This document shows positions 1 to 11,199 of a stretch of 64,000 nucleotides of DNA, piece after piece (position 1 is the first letter of the stretch; the number at the start of each line of letters is the position of its first letter). This DNA is from JBCCLJ01 sp039026915 (lineage in GTDB: Bacteria; Acidobacteriota; Thermoanaerobaculia; Multivoradales; Multivoraceae). Position numbers and translations under genes: made by a program. The DNA lies in the NCBI GenBank assembly GCA_039026915.1, contig JBCCLJ010000006.1, positions 1-64,000 of the forward strand, written 5' to 3'. The notes beneath the pieces were generated by a model. That model searched no databases, had not been told where the DNA came from, and worked only from the letters and a program-made list of their open reading frames with translations.

Positions 1-188
1 GCCCCGGCGCGGCGCCGCGCCCGATTCCGCTCGGCTACCGACTGGGCAGCCGAGCTCTGGTCGCTCACCTGCGCGCGCTCCAGGAGGGCGGCATGAACCA
101 CGTGGCACTGAACCTGCGCTTCAACGAAGAGGGCGTCGAGGACACTCTCGAGCGGCTGGCGAACGACGTCTTGCCCCACTTCGACTGA
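1..188 (+). CDS. LLM-class (luciferase-like) monooxygenase, C-terminal fragment
   Basis: Only the last ~61 residues lie in the window; the reading frame is open from base 3 and stops with TGA at 186-188. The visible tail contains MNHVALNLRFNEEGVEDTLE followed by a run ending VLPHFD. The pattern 'NHVALNLRFN...EDTLERLA...VLPHF' is what I recall at the C terminus of the BA3436-type luciferase-like oxidoreductases, flavin-dependent (F420 or FMN) TIM-barrel enzymes. The substrate cannot be told from this fragment. The stop is 21 bp upstream of the next ORF on the same strand, so the two are probably co-transcribed. The family call rests on tail motifs only; the catalytic part is outside the window. 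Confidence 0.6.
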   Translation, partial: PGAAPRPIPLGYRLGSRALVAHLRALQEGGMNHVALNLRFNEEGVEDTLERLANDVLPHFD

Positions 189-209
189 GCACCCGAAAGG
201 ACTCCACCC

Positions 210-1010
210 ATGAAGAAGATCCTGATCACCGGATCGACCTCCGGCATCGGACTTGAGACCGCCAAAGCGCTCGCCGGCAGCGGTCACCATCTCCTCCTGC
301 ACGGACGCAACCGCGCCAAGGTCGAGCAGTGCGCCGAGGAGATTGCACGCCTGGGCTCCGACGATCGCGTCGAGTGCTACGTCGCCGACCTGTCGAGTCT
401 CGCCGAAGTCGACGATCTCGCCCGCGACGTCGCGGCCCGCCACGACCACCTCGACGTGCTGATCAACAACGCCGGGGTCTACACGGTCCGCGAGGCACGA
501 ACCGCAGACGGCCTCGATGCTCGCTTCGCGGTCAATACGGTGGCTCCGTTTCTGCTGACGCAGCGCCTGCTCGAGCGCCTCGGCCCGGGCGCACGGGTCG
601 TCAACCTCTCCTCCGCGGCACAGGCCCCGGTCGATCTCGACGCCCTTGCCGGCCGCACCGAGCTTTCCGATGGCGCCGCCTACGCGCAGAGCAAGCTCGC
701 TCTGACGATGTGGAGTCGGGCTCTCGCGGAGCAGCTCGGCGCCGACGGCCCGGTCGTCGTCGCGGTGAACCCGGGCTCGCTCCTCGCCACCGACATGGTG
801 AAGGACGCTTATGGCATCCAGGGGAACGACATCAGCATCGGCTCGGGCATTCTGGTGCGCGCCGCGCTCGACGACGAGTTCGCGCACGCCACGGGTCAGT
901 ACTTCGACAACGACGCCCGGCGCTTCGCGAACCCGCACCCGGACGCCCTCGATCCGGCCAAGGTGCAAGCTGTCGTTGCCGCGATCGAGGCGATTCTGGG
1001 AGCGCGCTGA
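210..1010 (+). CDS. SDR-family NAD(P)-dependent oxidoreductase
   Basis: A 266-residue short-chain dehydrogenase/reductase. The Rossmann glycine motif is GSTSGIG (residues 8-14), the NNAG motif is at 86-89, the catalytic serine lies in VNLSSAA (around 134-135) and the Tyr/Lys pair is YAQSK (Y158, K162). Length is normal for a classical or retinol-dehydrogenase-like SDR. The ATG is preceded by GAAAGGA at suitable spacing. It follows the monooxygenase fragment by 21 bp and is convergent with acsA, whose stop is 48 bp away. The active-site set is complete, so an active oxidoreductase on a carbonyl or alcohol is expected. The substrate cannot be predicted. Confidence 0.93.
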   Translation: MKKILITGSTSGIGLETAKALAGSGHHLLLHGRNRAKVEQCAEEIARLGSDDRVECYVADLSSLAEVDDLARDVAARHDHLDVLINNAGVYTVREARTADGLDARFAVNTVAPFLLTQRLLERLGPGARVVNLSSAAQAPVDLDALAGRTELSDGAAYAQSKLALTMWSRALAEQLGADGPVVVAVNPGSLLATDMVKDAYGIQGNDISIGSGILVRAALDDEFAHATGQYFDNDARRFANPHPDALDPAKVQAVVAAIEAILGAR

Positions 1011-1058
1011 CTCGCAAGCCGACCGGCTTCGACTGTCGTCGAGCTCAGCGCTTCGTGC

Positions 1059-3011
<1,953 letters not shown>

Positions 3012-3116
3012 CGCAGAGCTCCTGAGTGACGTCCTCTGGGGGAGGGCAGGAGTCTACGAAACTGCGCCGCGGGACGCAGCCGCCCCGTCGCTCGGGCCGA
3101 CGTCCGGCGGGCGGTC

Positions 3117-4712
3117 TCAGCCCTTCGGTGCGGCGGCCCGGATCTCGTCCGAGGCGGAGGCGCTGAAGGCTTCGAAGTTGTCGCGGAACATCTGCGCGAG
3201 TTTCGCCGCCTGCGCGTCGTAAGCCGTCGCGTCCTGCCACGTCGAGCGCGGGTCGAGAAGGGCCGGGTCGACGCCTTCGACCGCGCGCGGCACGGCCAGG
3301 CCGAAGACCGGGTCGACCACGAACTCAGCGGACTCGAGCTCGCCACTGAGTGCGGCCGATACGAGACGCCGAGTGGCCGGCAGCGAGATGCGCTGGCCGA
3401 CGCCGTAGGGACCACCGGTCCAGCCGGTGTTGACGAGAAAGACCTTGGCGTCGTGCTGACGTACCCTTTCGCCGAGCATCTCGGCGTAGCGGGTCGCCGG
3501 TAGCGGCATGAAGGGCGCGCCGAAGCAGGCGCTGAAGGTCGCCGTCGGCTCGGTGACGCCACGCTCGGTCCCCGCGACCTTCGCGGTGTAGCCCGAGAGG
3601 AAGTGATACATCGCCTGTGCTTCGTCGAGGCGGCTCAGCGGCGGCAGGACGCCGAAGGCGTCACAGGTGAGGAAGACGACGGTCTTGGGGTGGCCTGCGA
3701 CCCCGCCCAGATCGACATTGTCCAGATGCGTGATCGGGTAGCTCGAGCGCGTGTTCTCGGTGAGCGAGTCGTCGTCGAGGTCGAGGACGCGCGTCTCAGG
3801 ATCGCAGACGACGTTCTCGAGCACCGTTCCGAAGCGCCGCGTCGTCGAGAAGATCGCGGGCTCGGCTTCCGGATCGAGCCGGATCGTCTTGGCGTAGCAA
3901 CCGCCTTCGACGTTGAAGACGCCGGCGTCGCCCCAGCCGTGTTCGTCGTCACCGATCAGGGTGCGATCCGGATCGGCCGACAGGGTCGTCTTGCCGGTAC
4001 CGCTGAGGCCGAAGAAGAGGGCGACGTCGTCGCTCGTTGCGCCGTAGTTGGCCGAGCAGTGCATGCTGAGAACGCCCGCCTGCGGCAGCAGGAAGTTCAT
4101 CACCGCGAAGACGCTCTTCTTGATCTCGCCGGCGTACTCGGTGCCGCCGATCAGAGCCGTGCTGCGATCGAGATCGAGGAGCACGAAGGTCGAGGTGCGC
4201 GTGCCGTCGCGCTCGGGGTCCGCTTCGAGCGTCGGGATGTCAATGACAGTGAAGTCCGGCTCGAAGCCCTCGAGCTTCGCGGGATCGTCCTCACGCAGGA
4301 ACATGTTGCGGGCAAAGAGGTTGTGCCAAGCGCGCTGCGTGACGACGCGGACCTTGATCCGGTTCTCTAGGTCGGCGCCGGCGTAGCCTTCGAAGACGTA
4401 GACCGGGTTCTCCCGCACGAAGTCCGCTGCCAGGCCGAAGAGACGATCGAAGGCCTCGGGCTCGATCGGCTTGTTCACGGCGCCCCAGTCGATCAGCGCC
4501 TCGGTTTCTCCCCCCCGGACGACGAAGCGGTCGTTCGGGGAGCGGCCGGTGTGCGGCCCCGTGGTGGCGAGCAGTGGGCCCTCCGCGGCGAGCACGGCCT
4601 CGCCTCGAGCGAGTGCTTCCTCGTAGAGGCGCGCGGGAGAGAGGTTCGCGAGCCGGTGCTCAGCGGGAATCTCGAGTTCCAATCGACGGCTCGAAGGCAT
4701 CGCGGTCGTCAT
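3117..4712 (-). CDS. pckA: ATP-dependent phosphoenolpyruvate carboxykinase
   Basis: A 531-residue PEPCK that converts oxaloacetate and ATP to PEP, CO2 and ADP, the first committed step of gluconeogenesis. The kinase-1a P loop GLSGTGKTTLS is at 235-245 (K241), followed by the metal-binding segment LIGDDEHGW (252-260). The substrate-site arginine segment TGPHTGRSPNDRFVV is near residue 51. Length and motifs identify the ATP-type rather than the GTP-type enzyme. AGGAG sits just upstream of the ATG. It is followed on the same strand by acsA and preceded by tRNA-Asn, consistent with growth on acetate or amino acids. Confidence 0.97.
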   Translation of the reverse strand: MTTAMPSSRRLELEIPAEHRLANLSPARLYEEALARGEAVLAAEGPLLATTGPHTGRSPNDRFVVRGGETEALIDWGAVNKPIEPEAFDRLFGLAADFVRENPVYVFEGYAGADLENRIKVRVVTQRAWHNLFARNMFLREDDPAKLEGFEPDFTVIDIPTLEADPERDGTRTSTFVLLDLDRSTALIGGTEYAGEIKKSVFAVMNFLLPQAGVLSMHCSANYGATSDDVALFFGLSGTGKTTLSADPDRTLIGDDEHGWGDAGVFNVEGGCYAKTIRLDPEAEPAIFSTTRRFGTVLENVVCDPETRVLDLDDDSLTENTRSSYPITHLDNVDLGGVAGHPKTVVFLTCDAFGVLPPLSRLDEAQAMYHFLSGYTAKVAGTERGVTEPTATFSACFGAPFMPLPATRYAEMLGERVRQHDAKVFLVNTGWTGGPYGVGQRISLPATRRLVSAALSGELESAEFVVDPVFGLAVPRAVEGVDPALLDPRSTWQDATAYDAQAAKLAQMFRDNFEAFSASASDEIRAAAPKG

Positions 4713-4873
4713 CCTGTGCTCCTAGCGACGAGAAAACGGCGGATCAGGCATGGCAGGCGGCCGTGTCGCTGGCGGGACGCCTTGGCAAATCGGCGAACGT
4801 TTCTCCGCTGAAGGAAGACAGGAAGCTCGCGCTCAACGGGACGGGAAGGAGGGGAAAAACAGCAAGGGGAGGG

Positions 4874-4948
4874 TGGCTCCTCGGGAGGGACTTGAACCCC
4901 CAACATTTCGGTTAACAGCCGAACGCTCTACCATTGAGCTACCGAGGA
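4874..4948 (-). tRNA. tRNA-Asn (GTT)
   Basis: A complete 75-nt cloverleaf on the minus strand. The acceptor stem TCCTCGG (4948-4942) pairs with CCGAGGA (4884-4878). The D arm is AGCTCAATGGTAGAGC, the anticodon loop is CTGTTAA with GTT at 4916-4914, and the T loop is TTCAAGT. The 3' CCA is encoded (4876-4874). It lies between rpoD and pckA and has its own promoter. Confidence 0.96.
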
Positions 4949-4982
4949 AAAGAGGGCGTTTCTCACACCCTGCGGGCCACGT

Positions 4983-5012
4983 ACTCTACGACCCGCACCC
5001 GAAAACTGTCAA
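4983..5012 (-). promoter_or_regulatory. Sigma-70-type promoter of tRNA-Asn
   Basis: On the minus strand there is a perfect -35 box TTGACA (5012-5007), an 18-bp spacer and a -10 box TAGAGT (4988-4983, 4/6). Transcription would begin about 28 nt before the mature tRNA 5' end at 4948. It sits in the 116-bp gap between the rpoD stop and the tRNA, so it separates tRNA expression from the rpoD operon. Confidence 0.7.
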
Positions 5013-5064
5013 CTCTCCTCGACGGCCGGCAACGCATTGACTCACCGCCGAGGACGAGTCCGCA

Positions 5065-6789
5065 TCAGACGCTATCGGCGAACGGTCGCAGCTGCTCGGC
5101 GCGCCTCGGATGACGCAGCTTGCGCAGAGCCTTCGACTCGATCTGGCGAATGCGCTCGCGCGTGACGTTGAACGACTTGCCGACCTCCTCGAGGGTGTGC
5201 TCCGTACCTTCGCCGACGCCGAAGCGCATGCGCAGGACGAGCTCCTCGCGCGGGGTCAGACTGCCGAGGACTTCGCCGGTCTGCTCCTTGAGGCTGGCGC
5301 CGATCACCGAGTCCATCGGCGACTGCGCGTTCTTGTCCTCGATGAAGTCACCGAGATGCGAGTCTTCCTCTTCGCCGATCGGCGTCTCGAGGGAGATGGG
5401 CTCCTGCGCGATCTTCATGATCTTGCGCACCTTGGAGGTTTCCAGGTCCATGCGCTCGCCAATTTCCGCAGCCGTCGGCTCACGACCCAGCTCCTGCACC
5501 AGCGAACGGCTCGTGCGGGTCAGCTTGTTGATCGTCTCGATCATGTGCACGGGGATGCGAATCGTGCGCGCCTGATCGGCAATCGCACGGGTGATCGCCT
5601 GACGGATCCACCAGGTGGCGTACGTCGAGAACTTGTAGCCGCGGCGGTACTCGAACTTCTCGACGGCCTTCATCAGGCCGATGTTGCCTTCCTGAATCAG
5701 GTCCAGGAACTGAAGACCTCGGTTCGTGTACTTCTTGGCGATCGAGACGACGAGTCGCAGGTTCGCGACGATCAACTCTTCCTTCGCCTGCTCGCAGAAA
5801 GCCTCGCCGCGACGGATCTTCTTGATCGTCGCCGACACCTGTGCGCGCGTCGTGCCGTAGCGCTCCTCGATGTCCTTGAGCTTGCCCCGGTACTTCGAAA
5901 TGCGGCGACGGTGCAGCGCCTGGAGCTCCTTGTTCTTCTCGCGATCGAGTGCGAGTCGAGCACGGCGAATGTCGCGGTCGTAGCGACCGAGCTCGCGGTC
6001 GATCTCCTTGAGGAAGTCGACCATACGGTTGCGCGTCTGCAGGTTCACGTCGATCGAACGAATGTCCTTCGCGATCTTGCCGAGCTCGCGATCGATCTCG
6101 CGCTCGATCTGCAGGAAGCGATCCCCCTGCGGGCTGTAGCGCTTCTGCTTCTTGAGCAGCTTCTGCAGAGCCTTGTCGTGCCGGGCGATGCGATCGAAGA
6201 TCTTGAGGTTGTTCTTGACGCGCTCGGCCGCCTTGGCGTCGAGGCGCTGATCACTGCCCTCGGTGAGTAGCTCGCGCATGATGCGCGGGTCGCGCTGCGC
6301 CAGCTCGTTGAGGCGCAGAAGTTCTTTGAGCACGACCGAGTTGTCGCAGAGCGCCTCGTAGATCATCCACTCGCCGCGCTCGAGGCGCTGCGCGATCTCC
6401 ACCTCGCCGTCGCGGTCGAGCAGAGGCACGGTCCCCATTTCGCGCAGGTACATGCGCACGGGATCGTTCGTCTTGTCCTGCTGGGCGAGTTGGAACTCGT
6501 TCGGCTCGGCGTCCTTCTTCTCGAAGGTCTCGGTCGGCTCTTCGGTGTCGCTCCGATTGCAGTGGCGCTCGGGACGGAGGATGACTCCGATCTCGAGCTC
6601 CACGAAGCGGTCGAGGATCTCGCCGAGATCTTCGTCCTGCGCCACCACTTCGTCGGGTAGCTGGTCCATGACCTCGTCGTGCAGCAGGTAACCCTTCTCT
6701 CGGCCCTGCTCGACGAGTTGCCGAACGGATGTGTAGCGCTTCTCGGCCGGAGCCGGAGCCTGCTTCGTCGCTGTGGATGCCTTAGTCAA
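5065..6789 (-). CDS. rpoD: RNA polymerase primary sigma factor RpoD
   Basis: A sigma-70 family primary sigma factor of about 574 residues. Region 1.1-like sequence occupies the N terminus, region 1.2 follows (NDPVRMYLREMGTVPLL), then a charged non-conserved region. The region 2 core includes KFSTYATWWIRQAITRAIAD and region 4.2 ends VTRERIRQIESKALRKLRHP. I place the start at the TTG at 6789 because GGAGGG lies 9 nt upstream. A GTG at 6825 in the same frame would add 12 residues but has a weaker ribosome site. It is the last gene of the rpsU-mutS2-dnaG-rpoD series, about 100 bp after the dnaG stop. It should direct most transcription in the cell. Confidence 0.96.
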   Translation of the reverse strand: MTKASTATKQAPAPAEKRYTSVRQLVEQGREKGYLLHDEVMDQLPDEVVAQDEDLGEILDRFVELEIGVILRPERHCNRSDTEEPTETFEKKDAEPNEFQLAQQDKTNDPVRMYLREMGTVPLLDRDGEVEIAQRLERGEWMIYEALCDNSVVLKELLRLNELAQRDPRIMRELLTEGSDQRLDAKAAERVKNNLKIFDRIARHDKALQKLLKKQKRYSPQGDRFLQIEREIDRELGKIAKDIRSIDVNLQTRNRMVDFLKEIDRELGRYDRDIRRARLALDREKNKELQALHRRRISKYRGKLKDIEERYGTTRAQVSATIKKIRRGEAFCEQAKEELIVANLRLVVSIAKKYTNRGLQFLDLIQEGNIGLMKAVEKFEYRRGYKFSTYATWWIRQAITRAIADQARTIRIPVHMIETINKLTRTSRSLVQELGREPTAAEIGERMDLETSKVRKIMKIAQEPISLETPIGEEEDSHLGDFIEDKNAQSPMDSVIGASLKEQTGEVLGSLTPREELVLRMRFGVGEGTEHTLEEVGKSFNVTRERIRQIESKALRKLRHPRRAEQLRPFADSV

Positions 6790-6890
6790 TGCAGCCTGCC
6801 CTCCACCATCGAGAATTGATCGCACACTCTTCAGACGCCCGACGGGGGGTTCGGGTCACACTCGAAGAGTCGAAATCTTCAAAGTCGCTG

Positions 6891-8627
6891 TCAGCCTCGG
6901 GAGAGGCCGTGAACAGCTCGCGACAGCTCGGACTTCTCCACGAGGAGTCGTTCGAGCCTCTCCATGTCGCCGGCCTCCTCCGCAGCGGCGAGCTCCCTCG
7001 CCACAGTCCGTAGACGCTGCTTCTTCGACCGAAGAGTGAGCTCGTTGAAGCTTTCGACCAACTCTCCTTCATTGAAATCAGTTGCGTCTTCTAGCAAAAG
7101 CGCGGCGAGACGGTCAACAGACCCGCTGCCCACTTCGAGCCTCTCCAGAACCGCCTTGGAGCCCGCATCTTCAATGGATTCAAAAACTTCCGAGCAGGAG
7201 AGGATGGCGCGATAGATCTGTCGACATTCTTCGTCGAAAAAGAGCTCTTCGGCCGGCAGCGGTTCCGGCGGCGAGGCCCCCCGAAGCAGCAGTTGGAGGA
7301 CGCGCTCTTCGAGACTCTTCACTTGCCGCGCCTGACGCGGCGCGCGACGACGCTGCCGGCCGGGGTCCTCCGCCTCGAGCAGCAGCTCGACCGGAACGTC
7401 GAGCCGGTCGGCCGCGCGACGTCCGTAGGCGTAGCGCAGCACCCGGTCGCGAATCGGCGACAGGAGCTCACGCACCGCCTGGCTCGCGCGTGCCACCTCC
7501 TGAGGGGAGCGTGCTCCCGCACACGCGGAGCGTAGCTCGATCTCAACGAGGTCCTCTGCGCCTTCCAGGGTGTCGGCGACGGTCTCCGGCCCGTGATCGC
7601 AGCGCAGTGAATCCGGGTCCTGTCCCGCCGGAAACCGCGCCCGCCGGACGTCGAGGCCGGCCGCCAGAAGGAGAGGCAGGGACTTCCTCGCCGCCTCCTC
7701 GCCGGCACGGTCTCCGTCGTAGGCGACGATCACCGCGTCGGCATAGCGAGCCATCAGCTTGACCTGCTGCTGCGTCAGCGCCGTGCCCATCGACGCCACG
7801 ACGTTCGGGTATCCGCACAGTGCCACGGCGATGGCGTCGAAGTAGCCCTCTGTGAGAACGACGAGACCGCGCTCGCGAATGTGCCGCCGGGCGTGATGAA
7901 GACCATAGAGGATGAAGCTCTTCTGAAAGCGCTCCGTCTCGGCGGTGTTGATGTACTTCGCCCGATCGTCGCCGAGGGTCCGTCCACCGAAGCCCAGCAG
8001 CTGTCCCGTGGCGCTGCGGATGGGGAACATCAACCGATGGCGGAAGCGGTCGTAGAGACGATCGCCACCGCTGCGCGGCCGAGCGACGAGACCGGCCCGC
8101 TCCATGTCCTTCGGTTTCACCCGGCGACCGACGGCATCGAGCAGTCCCTGCCAGGCGTCCGGCGCGTAGCCGATCTCGAAGGTCTCGATCGCCTCCTGCG
8201 GGATCTTGCGACGCTTCAGGTACTCGAGCACCTCGGGCGAGCGGCGCAGCTGGTCGGTGAAGAAGCCGGCCGCGGCATCGAGGGCGTCGCTGGGACCGGA
8301 GTCGTACGGGACGTCGCTGGCGCTCGCCTCGGGAATCGGTACACCGTAACGACGGGCCAGGAACTCCATCGTGCCGGCAAAGTCGTCACCGGTGAGCTCC
8401 TGGTGGAACTTGATCGCGTCGCCACCTGCGCCGCAGCCGAAGCAGTAGTACAGCCCCTGCTCGGCGTCGATCGAGAACGACGGCGTCTTCTCCTGGTGAA
8501 AGGGGCAGAGCCCCACCCACCGACCGCCGCGCTCCGTGAGCTCGGTGTACTGACTCACCAGATCGACGGGATCCAGCGCATCGCGCACCGCCTGGACGAA
8601 TGCCGGGTCGAGCCGAATGCGGCTCAT
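6891..8627 (-). CDS. dnaG: DNA primase
   Basis: A 578-residue primase that makes RNA primers at the replication fork. The N-terminal CHC2 zinc finger has C41, H44, C62 and C65 (CPFH...CFGCG). The central TOPRIM catalytic region contains VVLTEGYFDAIA and the acidic motif YDGDRAGEEA. The C-terminal third, expected to bind the DnaB helicase, is less conserved and partly charged and helical. The ATG is preceded by GGAG at about 8 nt. It lies 29 bp after mutS2 and ahead of rpoD, the order expected for the macromolecular-synthesis operon. Confidence 0.97.
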   Translation of the reverse strand: MSRIRLDPAFVQAVRDALDPVDLVSQYTELTERGGRWVGLCPFHQEKTPSFSIDAEQGLYYCFGCGAGGDAIKFHQELTGDDFAGTMEFLARRYGVPIPEASASDVPYDSGPSDALDAAAGFFTDQLRRSPEVLEYLKRRKIPQEAIETFEIGYAPDAWQGLLDAVGRRVKPKDMERAGLVARPRSGGDRLYDRFRHRLMFPIRSATGQLLGFGGRTLGDDRAKYINTAETERFQKSFILYGLHHARRHIRERGLVVLTEGYFDAIAVALCGYPNVVASMGTALTQQQVKLMARYADAVIVAYDGDRAGEEAARKSLPLLLAAGLDVRRARFPAGQDPDSLRCDHGPETVADTLEGAEDLVEIELRSACAGARSPQEVARASQAVRELLSPIRDRVLRYAYGRRAADRLDVPVELLLEAEDPGRQRRRAPRQARQVKSLEERVLQLLLRGASPPEPLPAEELFFDEECRQIYRAILSCSEVFESIEDAGSKAVLERLEVGSGSVDRLAALLLEDATDFNEGELVESFNELTLRSKKQRLRTVARELAAAEEAGDMERLERLLVEKSELSRAVHGLSRG

Positions 8628-8656
8628 TGCTCGCTCCCTCGCAGCGTCGCCGCCAC

Positions 8657-11104
8657 TCAGGCGCCCCGCAGTTTGGCGACGGTGGCTCCGTTGCCGCCCT
8701 CCCCAGCTTCGCCCGAGCGCATCTCGGCGACGGAAGGGTGGCGCTTCAGAAAGTCTCGCACGGCGTCTCGCAATCTACCGGAGCCGTGGCCGTGCACGAC
8801 GCGAAATGTGTGCAGCCCGCCCAGAACGGCTTGGTCGACATAGGCATCGAGACGGTCGAGCGCGGGCTCGACGCGCTCGCCGATGAGGTTGATCTCCGAA
8901 AGGGCGGTCGAGGAGCGCAGCTGCGTCGAGACCTTCGGCTTGCGCCGTTTCGGCAGAGCCTTGGCGCTCGCGACGAGCTTCTCGATCTCACCGAGCTTGC
9001 AGCGCAGCTTCTTGCCTCCTGCCGCGACGACGACGCGATCGCCCTCGACGCTCTCCAGGCGGCCCTTCCAGCCGAGGAGCTTGTGGCGCACGTCGTCACC
9101 GACCGCGGGCGGAGCTTTGGAGACCGCAGCCGCCGGTTCGGGCAGCTGCGGAGTGGAGACTTCCTCGAAGACGCGCTTGACGGCGCGACGCGACACGTCT
9201 TTGCGCCGGCCGGCATCGAGCTCCCTGCGCATGCGCTGCTCGGCCTCTTCGAGCTGGCCGCGCACCTCGACCCGGAACTCCTCGAGACTCTTCTCGGCGA
9301 CCGAGCGCACCTTCCGTCGCTCGCTCTCGAGCTGCTCGAGCCGCTCGTCGATCTCCAGCGCGCGCGTCGCCGCCTGCTCTTGACTCTCGAGCAGCGCAGC
9401 GCGTCCCTCCTCGAGCTCTCGCTTGAGGGCTTCGGTCTCGGCGATCAGCGAGCGCAGTTTGCGGTGCTCGGACCCGAGCAGCTCGTCGGCGCGAGCCAGC
9501 AGCCGGGACGGGAGCTCGAGTCGCTGAGCGAGCTCCAGGGCGTGACTGCCGCCCGCCGCCTCGGCGCTCAGCCGATAGGTTGGCAGTCCGCGCTCGGCGT
9601 CGAACTCCATCGCCATGGCCAGTGCGCCGTCGAGCTCCGTCGCGAGAGCGGCCACCTGCACGAGATGAGTCGTCAGCAGGGCCAGGCAGTCGCGCTCCAG
9701 AAGCTCCTCTAGCAGGGCGCAGGCGAGCGCCGCACCTTCTTCGGGATTCGTGCCCGACCCGACCTCGTCGAGAAGGATCAGCGCACCGGGTCCGGCGACG
9801 TCGAGAGCTTCCTTGATGCCGAGCAGCTGAGCGCTGAAGGTCGAGCGCCCTTCCAGCAGACTCTGCTCGTCGCCCACCTCGGCGACCAGATGACGCAGGG
9901 CGGGCAGAACGGTACCGTCCTCCGCAGGCACCGGCAGACCGGCGTGCGCGAGGGCCACGAAGAGTCCCAGCGTCTTGAGCGCCACCGTCTTGCCGCCGGC
10001 GTTCGGACCCGTGACGACGAGCACGTTCTCCGCGAGCTCGAGGTCGAGAGGCACGAGCCGATCGATTTGGACCCGGGTGCCGAGAGCGGACTCCCGCAGC
10101 TCCGCCAGGGCCGGCTCGAGCAGAGGATGGCGAGCCCCGAAGAGGCGTACCGACTCCCCCTGCAGCAGTGGGAAGACCGCGCGCGCCCGGGCGGCGAAGT
10201 AGGCGGTCGCCTGGAGGCTGTCGACGTAGGCGAGGAGTCGCCCCCGACGCACGAGCGCCGGCGCTCGCTCGCGCACCGCGCGCTCGAGCTCGCGCAGGAG
10301 ACGGAGCCGCTCGGCCTCTTCCTCGGCGGTGGCCGCCTGCAGGCCGTTGTTCGCCTCGACGACCTCGAGCGGCTCGAAGTAGTAACTCTTGCCGGTACCG
10401 GAACGACCGTGGATCAAGCCCTGGAGGCGCCCGCGGCTTCCGGAAGAGAGCAGGACCGACAGCCGCCCGTCGCGCACCGTGACCGTGTCTTCTGCGAGGT
10501 TGTCAGCGTTGTTCCGGGTGTAGCTGGAGAGCGATTCGTAGAGCTCGTCGCGGTGACTGCGCACCTGCCGGCGCAGCTGACCGAGCTTCGGCGACGCGTC
10601 GTCGCGGACTCGTCCCTTGACATCCAGAGTGCGGCGAATGCGCAGCGCCAGCGCGGCGACCGTCGGCAGGTCCTCCTCGCTCTCTTCTTCCTCGGTCTCC
10701 TGCTGCGTCAGGCGACGCGCCGCGGCGGCCAGCACTTCGCTCTCGCCCAGGCGCTCGAGGAGCTGCTCGCTGGCTGTGACGAGGCGCGCGGCGAGCAGCA
10801 CCTCGGAGACCTCGAGATCGGCGCGCTCGTCGTCGAGACGATCGAGCAGCGGGCCGAGAGGCGTCTCCCACGAAGGCACGAGCGCCCCTCCCCGAGCGAC
10901 GAGATCGGCGGCCGCCAGGCTGTCCCGACGCCGCTCCTCGGCGTCGCCACCGGGTCGCAGCGACAGCAGCGTCTCGCGCCCGACGTCGGTCGACGCGAGG
11001 GCAGCACACACGGCGAGCGTCTCGAAGTACTGGAGAGCTTCCAGACTCGAGTCGCTGGCGAAGACCGCTCGGGCAGCGGCGGATGTGTGTCTACGCGTCT
11101 GCAT
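8657..11104 (-). CDS. mutS2: Endonuclease MutS2
   Basis: 815 residues from the ATG at 11104, chosen because it has GGAG upstream and clears both rpsU and the terminator; longer in-frame starts would run back into rpsU. The ABC-type ATPase domain has Walker A GPNAGGKT (366-373) and a Walker B/signature segment ALILLDEVGSGTNPEEGAAL. A long charged coiled coil follows, then a C-terminal Smr domain (VVHGHGSGRLRDAV). MutS2 proteins act in suppression of recombination or in splitting collided ribosomes, depending on species. It lies between rpsU and dnaG, an insertion in the classical rpsU-dnaG-rpoD operon, with 29 bp to dnaG. Confidence 0.95.
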   Translation of the reverse strand: MQTRRHTSAAARAVFASDSSLEALQYFETLAVCAALASTDVGRETLLSLRPGGDAEERRRDSLAAADLVARGGALVPSWETPLGPLLDRLDDERADLEVSEVLLAARLVTASEQLLERLGESEVLAAAARRLTQQETEEEESEEDLPTVAALALRIRRTLDVKGRVRDDASPKLGQLRRQVRSHRDELYESLSSYTRNNADNLAEDTVTVRDGRLSVLLSSGSRGRLQGLIHGRSGTGKSYYFEPLEVVEANNGLQAATAEEEAERLRLLRELERAVRERAPALVRRGRLLAYVDSLQATAYFAARARAVFPLLQGESVRLFGARHPLLEPALAELRESALGTRVQIDRLVPLDLELAENVLVVTGPNAGGKTVALKTLGLFVALAHAGLPVPAEDGTVLPALRHLVAEVGDEQSLLEGRSTFSAQLLGIKEALDVAGPGALILLDEVGSGTNPEEGAALACALLEELLERDCLALLTTHLVQVAALATELDGALAMAMEFDAERGLPTYRLSAEAAGGSHALELAQRLELPSRLLARADELLGSEHRKLRSLIAETEALKRELEEGRAALLESQEQAATRALEIDERLEQLESERRKVRSVAEKSLEEFRVEVRGQLEEAEQRMRRELDAGRRKDVSRRAVKRVFEEVSTPQLPEPAAAVSKAPPAVGDDVRHKLLGWKGRLESVEGDRVVVAAGGKKLRCKLGEIEKLVASAKALPKRRKPKVSTQLRSSTALSEINLIGERVEPALDRLDAYVDQAVLGGLHTFRVVHGHGSGRLRDAVRDFLKRHPSVAEMRSGEAGEGGNGATVAKLRGA

Positions 11105-11127
11105 GGACGGACTCCACAGGGGAAACG

Positions 11128-11155
11128 AAAAAACGGGAGTGGCAAGCCACTCCCG
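11128..11155 (-). terminator. Intrinsic terminator/attenuator after rpsU
   Basis: A perfect 10-bp inverted repeat, CGGGAGTGGC (11134-11143) and GCCACTCCCG (11146-11155), is separated by 2 nt. Read on the minus strand it is followed directly by six T residues (11133-11128). It lies between the rpsU stop at 11200 and the mutS2 start at 11104. I see no obvious promoter between it and mutS2, so partial read-through probably sets the ratio of S21 to MutS2, DnaG and RpoD. Confidence 0.88.
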
Positions 11156-11199
11156 TCCTTCGGGCGAACCGTAGGGATCGCCGTTCGCTGAAGCCGCGC

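Noticed and set aside
10385..10410. GRSGTGKS in MutS2, matching a P-loop consensus
   Set aside because: It is at residues 233-240 in the middle (core) region, followed by the conserved YFEP segment of MutS2, ahead of the genuine Walker A at 366-373. Probably not a second ATPase site.
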